Shown here: piece after piece, positions 59,394-64,000 of the stretch
How the letters are laid out: every line of letters starts with the position of its first letter
How positions within the stretch are numbered: the first letter of the stretch is position 1
From: Mycolicibacterium chitae
Lineage (GTDB): Bacteria > Actinomycetota > Actinomycetes > Mycobacteriales > Mycobacteriaceae
Length of the DNA: 64,000 nt
Direction of reading: 5' to 3'
Assembly (NCBI RefSeq): GCF_900637205.1
Contig: NZ_LR134355.1
Coordinates: forward strand, 2,604,001 to 2,668,000
Made by a program: the position numbers and the translations under genes
The notes under the pieces: generated by a model
The model's database searches: none
The model's input: the letters and a program-made list of their open reading frames with translations, nothing else
What the model was told of the DNA's origin: nothing

Positions 59394-60812
59394 TTAGTGG
59401 TCGTCCTCCCCGATGCGGTGGACGTGGATCAGATTGGTCGAGCCTACTGTGCCCGGCGGAGCACCCGCGACGATGACCACCAGGTCACCCCGCTTGTACC
59501 GGCCGAGTTCGAGCAGCGACCTGTCCACCTCGCGGATCATGTCGTCGGTGGCGACCATCTTGTCGACCAGGAAAGTCTCGGTGCCCCAGGTCAATGCGAG
59601 CTGGCTGCGCACCTCGGGCCACGCGGTGAAGGCCAACAGCGGCAGGTGGGTGTGCAGCCGGGCCAGCCGCTTGACGGTGTCACCGGACTGGGTGAACGCC
59701 ACCAGCGCCTTGGCGTCCAGGCGCTCGCCGATATCGCGGGCGGCATACGAGATCACCCCGCGCTTGGTGCGCGGCAGGTGCGTCAACGGCGGTGCCGCAA
59801 TGGAATTCTCCTCGACCGCGCTGATGATGCGGGCCATCGTCCGCACCGCCTCCAGCGGGTACTTGCCCACCGACGTCTCGCCGGAGAGCATCACCGCGTC
59901 GGCGCCGTCGAGGACCGCGTTGGCGACGTCGGAGGCCTCCGCCCGGGTGGGGCGGGAGTTCTCGATCATCGACTCGAGCATCTGGGTGGCGACGATCACC
60001 GGCTTGGCGTTCTCGCGGGCCATCTGGATGGCCCGCTTCTGCACCAGCGGCACCTCTTCGAGCGGGAGCTCGACACCGAGGTCGCCACGCGCCACCATGA
60101 CCGCGTCGAAGGCCAACACGATGGCCTCGAGATTGTCGATGGCTTCGGGCTTTTCGAGTTTCGCGATGACCGGGACCCGGCGACCGACCCGGTCCATGAC
60201 CTCGTGCACGATCTCGACGTCGGCCGGCGACCGGACGAAGGACAGCGCGATCAGGTCGACCCCCAGGTGCAGGGCGAACTCGAGGTCCTCGATGTCCTTC
60301 TCGGTCAGCGCCGGCACCGAGACGTTCATGCCCGGCAGCGACAACCCCTTGTTGTTGCTGACCGGTCCGCCCTCGGTGACGGTGCACACGACGTCGTTTC
60401 CGTCGATGTGTTCGACGACCAGGCCCACCTTGCCGTCGTCGACGAGCAGCCGGTCCCCCGGCTGCGCATCGGCGGCGAGCTGCTTGTAGGTGGTGGAGAC
60501 GCGCTCATGGGTGCCCGTGCACTCCTCGGTGGTGATGCGCACGGTCTCACCGGTGGCCCAGTAGACCGGCCCCTCGGCGAAGCGGCCCAGCCGGATCTTG
60601 GGGCCCTGCAGGTCCGCGAGGATCCCCACGGCGCGACCGGTGGCGTCCGACGCCTGCCGCACCCGCTCGTAGTTTTCCTTGTGGTCGAGATAGTCACCGT
60701 GGCTGAAGTTCAGCCGGGCCACATCCATACCGGCCTCGACAAGCGCTCGGGTCTTGTCGTCGGTCGCGGTGGCTGGTCCCAAGGTGCATACGATCTTGGC
60801 GCGTCTGGTCAC
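59394..60812 (-). CDS. pykA: Pyruvate kinase
   Basis: 472 residues from GTG 60812 (VTRRAKIVCTLGPAT). It makes pyruvate and ATP from phosphoenolpyruvate and ADP in glycolysis. Landmarks: 'MDVARLNFSHGDYLDH', 'DLQGPKIRLG', the signature 'VIAKLEKPEAIDNLEAI', 'VMVARGDLGVELP', 'PVIVATQMLESMI' and 'TRAEASDVANAVLDGADAVMLSGETSVGKYP'. The C-terminal regulatory domain is standard ('ALVAFTQSGDTVKRLARL'). It corresponds to Rv1617 and continues the minus-strand run from the DUF2752 gene. Confidence 0.97.
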   Translation of the reverse strand: MTRRAKIVCTLGPATATDDKTRALVEAGMDVARLNFSHGDYLDHKENYERVRQASDATGRAVGILADLQGPKIRLGRFAEGPVYWATGETVRITTEECTGTHERVSTTYKQLAADAQPGDRLLVDDGKVGLVVEHIDGNDVVCTVTEGGPVSNNKGLSLPGMNVSVPALTEKDIEDLEFALHLGVDLIALSFVRSPADVEIVHEVMDRVGRRVPVIAKLEKPEAIDNLEAIVLAFDAVMVARGDLGVELPLEEVPLVQKRAIQMARENAKPVIVATQMLESMIENSRPTRAEASDVANAVLDGADAVMLSGETSVGKYPLEAVRTMARIISAVEENSIAAPPLTHLPRTKRGVISYAARDIGERLDAKALVAFTQSGDTVKRLARLHTHLPLLAFTAWPEVRSQLALTWGTETFLVDKMVATDDMIREVDRSLLELGRYKRGDLVVIVAGAPPGTVGSTNLIHVHRIGEDDH

Positions 60813-60917
60813 GTGAAGCCAGCATAGTCGCAGTCAGACGGCATCTCGACCGATACAGATGACGGCCGGTTTTCGGCGGCCACATTTCGCTGTTGAGCCA
60901 CCTGCCGGCAATCCGGA

Positions 60918-61331
60918 TCAGGTGTCGAGGACGGTCGGCACCAACGGGAAACCGGGCAGGTTGCGGACCACCGTCCAGGCGGCCAGCGCGACCAGCACGG
61001 TCGCACCGGTCCACCAGGTGAACAACGGCTTGGCGGTCCGCCACCGCCACAGCCCCCACACCAACAGCAGCGGTAGGCCGATCAGCAGGAAGACGTTGTC
61101 GGCGACGGCGCCCGCCAGGTCGCCGTGCAGCAGGTCGTGGGTCATGCGAAGGCCGCCGCAGGCCGGGCAATCCCAGCCGGTGATCATCTTGAACGGACAC
61201 GGCGGGAACACCGATCCCGGCCGATGCGGATCGACGAGCCCGACGTAGGCCAGACCGCCGGCCACCGCGGCGCCGGCGCCCAACGCCGAATACCGGGCGA
61301 CGCGGGTGGATTGAGACCCGTCAGGTGCCAT
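60918..61331 (-). CDS. DUF2752 membrane protein
   Basis: 137 residues with the family signature 'PPCPFKMITGWDCPACGGLRMTHDLLHGD' containing a CPACGG core. Two or three membrane helices ('AVAGGLAYVGLVD', 'VFLLIGLPLLLVWGLWRW', 'TGATVLVALAAWTVVRN') bracket it. The Cys pairs could bind a metal, but function is unknown. It corresponds to Rv1616. It overlaps the upstream TM2 gene by 11 bp (61321-61331) and ends 105 bp before pykA. Confidence 0.9.
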   Translation of the reverse strand: MAPDGSQSTRVARYSALGAGAAVAGGLAYVGLVDPHRPGSVFPPCPFKMITGWDCPACGGLRMTHDLLHGDLAGAVADNVFLLIGLPLLLVWGLWRWRTAKPLFTWWTGATVLVALAAWTVVRNLPGFPLVPTVLDT

Positions 61332-61788
61332 CGCGCAGCGGCCGACCGTGCGGGTCGCGCACGCGGTCGGTGAGGATCAGGACGGCGTCGATGATGCCCC
61401 AGATGACCGCCCCGATGCCGCAGGTGACGATGCCGACGATCAGCTGGGTGATGCCCAGGCCGGTGTCGCCGAGATAGAACCGGCCGATGCCGCAGATGCC
61501 GACCAGGCCGACGAGTTGCAGAAGGCCCGCAACGACTTTGGACTTGTCGGAGAACGGTTCGCCGGTCACCGGGTGGCGGCCCCAGGGGGCCGAGGGGTCG
61601 TAGTAGCCCCCGGGTGGCGGCGGGTATTGCGGCTGCGCGCCGTATTGCGGCGGCATCGGCGGCGGATAGCTCGACTGCTGCGACTGCGAGGAGACATCCT
61701 CGAATCCGTGCAGCGGCGGGTACTCGTAGGAGGACTGTTGCTGCGGCGGGGTGCCGTCGCCTTCCGAAGGACCGGGCGTGGAAGTCAT
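61321..61788 (-). CDS. TM2-domain membrane protein
   Basis: 155 residues. The N-terminal 80 residues are Pro/Ser/Gln-rich and disordered (PPQQQSSYEYPPLHGFED). The C-terminal half is a TM2 domain: 'KSKVVAGLLQLVGLVGICGIGRFYLGDTGLGITQLIV' and 'IVTCGIGAVIWGIIDAVLILTD', with the usual G-RFYLG turn between two helices. Role unknown. It corresponds to Rv1615 and sits between lgt and the DUF2752 gene with an 11-bp overlap to the latter. Confidence 0.9.
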   Translation of the reverse strand: MTSTPGPSEGDGTPPQQQSSYEYPPLHGFEDVSSQSQQSSYPPPMPPQYGAQPQYPPPPGGYYDPSAPWGRHPVTGEPFSDKSKVVAGLLQLVGLVGICGIGRFYLGDTGLGITQLIVGIVTCGIGAVIWGIIDAVLILTDRVRDPHGRPLRDGT

Positions 61789-61821
61789 GCCTTCAGGATG
61801 CCAGACCGAACCCGGCTACGG

Positions 61822-64000
61822 TCAGCGGCGGCGCCACCAGCGACGCTTGCGCGCCGGCTCCGAAGCGCTCTCGTCGGTAGGTGGTTCCTCGGACTCCGCG
61901 GAGGTCTCCGATCCCTCATCGGGGGTCTCCGGTTCCGCCTCGGCCTCGTCGGTCTCATCCGTCGCGGATTCGTCGTCGGTGGCCTCAGGAGGCGACTCAG
62001 CGGCGTCCTCGGGGGCTTCGTCCGCCGGTTCGGCACTCTCTTCGGCAGCCTCGGAATCGAGTTCGTCCACGGCCGCAGAGTCAGTTGTCTCCGCGTCGGG
62101 TGCCTCGGTCTCGTCGGCGCTGGCCTCAGCCGTTTCGGCGTCTGGTTCTGTGCCGCGTTCGGATTCCTCGGCGGCCTCAGATTCCCCTTCCGCGGATTCG
62201 GGTTGCTCCTCCTCGGCCTCGCCGTCACTGGCCTCTTGCGCGGCTGCTTCGGCCGCCTCGGTGTCGAGTTCGCCGACTGCCGGGGCGGTCTCGTCGCTGT
62301 CCTCGGCGGCCTCGTCTGCTTGTTCGCCGGCTTCGGCGTTCGAGTCAGACTCGTCCTCCGATTCGGCGGCTTCCTCAACGTCAGCGGCATCGGGTTCGTC
62401 GTCGGCCGCGACTTCGGTCGCCTCTGCGTCGGATTCCGCAGGCTCCTCGTCCTCGGTCTCGCTGTCGGTGACTTCGTCGGCGGCTTCTTCTGCGGCTTCG
62501 GTGTCGAGTTCGCCGACTGCCGGGGCGGTTTCGTCGCTGTCCTCGGCGGTCTCGTCTGCTTGTTCGTCGGCTTCGGCGTTCGAGTCAGACTCGTCCTCCG
62601 ATTCGGCGGCTTCCTCAACGTCAGCGGCATCGGGTTCGTCTTGGGCCGCGGCTTCGGTCGTCTCCGCGTCCGAAGCCTGGGATTCGTCGTCGCCGACCTC
62701 GGCACGTTCGGTGTCGGTATCTGTGTCGCGTCGAGAATCGTCAGCGGATTCGGGCTGCTGATCCTCGGTTTCGCTGTCGGCGGCTTCTTCTGCGGCTTCT
62801 TCAGCCGCTTCGGTGTCGAGTTCGCCGACTGCCGGGGCGGTTTCGTCACTGTCCTCGGCGGCCTCGTCTGCCGGGGCTACGGCGTCGGGTGCGTCGGTCT
62901 CGTCGTCGCTGGTCTCGTCGGCACTGGCCTCGGCAGGTTCGGCGGGCGCTTCCGACTGTTCATCCTCGGTCTCGCTGTCGGTGACTTCTTCTGCGGCTTC
63001 GGTGTCGAGTTCGCCGACTGCCGGGGCGGTCTCGTCGCTGTCCTCGGCGGCCTCGTCTGCTTGTTCGTCGGCTTCGGCGTTCGAGTCAGACTCGTCCTCC
63101 GATTCGGCGGCTTCTTCTGCGGCTTCGGTGTCGAGTTCGCCCACTGCCGGAGCGGTGTCATCGCTGTCCTCGACCACCTCACCCGCTTCGTCGCCGGTTT
63201 CGGTATCGGCCTCGGTGTCGAGTTCGGCGATGATCGCGGCCAATTCGTCGTCGTCGAGTTTGGCCGTCTCGGTGTCCTCGTCCTCTTCGCGGCCGGCCAC
63301 GGTGGCAGCGGCGACCACCCCGGACGTCGCCGCCACGGCGGACAGGTCCTCGACGATCTCCTCGGCGAGGCTTTCCCGGTCCTTGCCGCGCAGGGTCGCC
63401 GGATCCTCCCGGCCCTTGGTGGCCAGGATGAAGTAGACGATGGCGCCGATGAAGACGAATGTCGCGGTGAACGAGTTGATCCGGATGCCGGCGATCTCGG
63501 TGGCGTAGTCGTCGCGCAGCAGTTCGACGCAGAACCGACCGATGCAATAGCCCGCCACATACAGCGCGAACAACCGGCCGTGGCCGATCTTGAACCGACG
63601 GTCGAGATAGATCAGCGCCGCGAAAACCAGCAGGTTCCACAGCAGTTCGTAGAGGAACGTCGGATGGACGACGGCGGCGACCTGCCCGGTGGACACGCCG
63701 TTGAGCGAGTGCACGTCGATGATGCCCGACGGGTCGCGGCGGTAGAACACCTCCATGCCCCAGGGCACGGTGGTCTCGCGTCCGTAGAGTTCCTGGTTGA
63801 AGTAGTTACCCAGCCGCCCGATCGCCTGGGCCAGCACGATTCCCGGGGCGATGGCGTCGCCGAAGGCGGGCAAGGGAATTCCGCGTCGACGACAGGCGAT
63901 CCAGGCGCCCAGGCCGCCGAACGCCACGGCCCCCCAGATGCCCAGGCCGCCGTCCCAGATCCGCAGGGCGGCCAGCGCACCCGCGCCGCCGCTGCCGAAG
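61822..64000 (-). CDS. lgt: Prolipoprotein diacylglyceryl transferase with long acidic tail (5' end outside window)
   Basis: The gene runs off the right edge; the visible part is 726 codons of frame and ends at 61822. The Lgt core shows 'WDGGLGIWGAVAFGG', 'QAIGRLGNYFNQELYGRET', 'VVHPTFLYELLWN' and 'GYCIGRFCVELLR', and finishes with the membrane helix 'SFTATFVFIGAIVYFILAT'. It transfers diacylglycerol to the lipobox Cys. Then follow about 490 residues that are Glu/Asp/Ala/Ser-rich and repetitive ('TAPAVGELDTEAAEE' five times). M. tuberculosis Lgt has a shorter acidic tail, so this one is unusually expanded. It is soluble, cytosolic and likely disordered. The downstream TM2 gene is 33 bp away. 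Confidence 0.93.
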   Translation of the reverse strand, partial: FGSGGAGALAALRIWDGGLGIWGAVAFGGLGAWIACRRRGIPLPAFGDAIAPGIVLAQAIGRLGNYFNQELYGRETTVPWGMEVFYRRDPSGIIDVHSLNGVSTGQVAAVVHPTFLYELLWNLLVFAALIYLDRRFKIGHGRLFALYVAGYCIGRFCVELLRDDYATEIAGIRINSFTATFVFIGAIVYFILATKGREDPATLRGKDRESLAEEIVEDLSAVAATSGVVAAATVAGREEDEDTETAKLDDDELAAIIAELDTEADTETGDEAGEVVEDSDDTAPAVGELDTEAAEEAAESEDESDSNAEADEQADEAAEDSDETAPAVGELDTEAAEEVTDSETEDEQSEAPAEPAEASADETSDDETDAPDAVAPADEAAEDSDETAPAVGELDTEAAEEAAEEAADSETEDQQPESADDSRRDTDTDTERAEVGDDESQASDAETTEAAAQDEPDAADVEEAAESEDESDSNAEADEQADETAEDSDETAPAVGELDTEAAEEAADEVTDSETEDEEPAESDAEATEVAADDEPDAADVEEAAESEDESDSNAEAGEQADEAAEDSDETAPAVGELDTEAAEAAAQEASDGEAEEEQPESAEGESEAAEESERGTEPDAETAEASADETEAPDAETTDSAAVDELDSEAAEESAEPADEAPEDAAESPPEATDDESATDETDEAEAEPETPDEGSETSAESEEPPTDESASEPARKRRWWRRR
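62260..63170 (-). repeat. Direct repeats in the lgt acidic-tail coding region
   Basis: A near-identical block of about 160 bp occurs at about 62260-62420 and again at about 62500-62660, offset 240 bp; 62341-62400 equals 62581-62640 base for base. A third, shorter copy spans about 63000-63115 and partial copies lie near 62815 and 63130. They encode SEDESDSNAEADEQADE (three copies) and TAPAVGELDTEAAE (five copies). Recent duplication by slippage or recombination is implied. Confidence 0.9.

Noticed and set aside
61751..62761. Serine-rich plus-strand open frame across the lgt tail
   Set aside because: It mirrors the Asp/Glu-rich repeats of lgt on the other strand; composition (Ser/Ala/Val only) is an artefact of the GC-rich repeat codons and there is no ribosome-binding site or conserved domain.
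62260..63170. Repeats considered as a CRISPR array
   Set aside because: The repeats are 100-160 bp, in frame, unequal in spacing and coding; there are no short palindromic repeats with unique spacers and no cas genes.

Overview
The window is high-GC actinobacterial chromosome, almost certainly from a rapidly growing mycobacterium (Mycolicibacterium type). The evidence is near-verbatim mycobacterial proteins: RbpA, PafA, PafB, TatA, CobN, an Rv2074-type F420 enzyme, an Rv1625c-type adenylyl cyclase and a Dps2-type ferritin. M. tuberculosis locus names used here come from memory of that genome, not from a search. Genes are densely packed with many 4-bp and 8-11-bp start/stop overlaps, and no gene-free stretch exceeds about 205 bp.

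Region 1 (1-10.3 kb) is accessory or variable. It holds the end of a TetR regulator, a DoxX protein with a heptad-like repeat tail, an RDD membrane protein, a gluconate permease/gluconokinase pair, and a minus-strand catabolic set (type-B carboxylesterase, copper amine oxidase, and a kinase fused to a C-terminal beta domain). A lipoprotein follows.

Region 2 (10.3-37 kb) is collinear with M. tuberculosis Rv2050-Rv2097: rbpA, ppm1, lnt, amidohydrolase, fxsA, two F420/PPOX proteins, cobN, cobG, cobH, cobIJ, then a DprE2-like reductase, an Rv2074 homologue, pepE, an exonuclease, a DUF4333 protein, helY, tatC, tatA, pafC, pafB and pafA. The cobK/cobM/cobL genes expected after cobIJ are not here; a TetR/SnoaL-like pair with a clear operator takes their place. 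The prcBA/pup/dop genes expected upstream of pafA are also absent from the window.

Region 3 (37-40.7 kb) is the junction between two conserved blocks. It carries a small WXG/EspC-like protein translationally coupled to a WXG-headed alpha/beta hydrolase, and a divergent MpaB-type oxygenase/TetR pair.

Region 4 (40.7-64 kb) corresponds to M. tuberculosis Rv1614-Rv1625c: cyclase, cydABDC, DUF4190 protein, tesB, pykA, DUF2752 and TM2 proteins, and lgt. Inserted between the cyclase and cydA is a minus-strand signalling and transport cluster: a polar amino-acid ABC transporter (binding lipoprotein, permease, ATPase), a receptor Ser/Thr kinase, a sensor histidine kinase, a LuxR-type response regulator, a DUF2339 membrane protein and Dps2. 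The ectodomain of the kinase is about 60% identical by hand alignment to the neighbouring transporter's binding lipoprotein. This looks like a receptor kinase made by capturing a copy of the transporter's own ligand sensor, coupled to a two-component system, and it is the most notable system in the window. Lgt at the right edge has a very long acidic tail built from internal DNA repeats.
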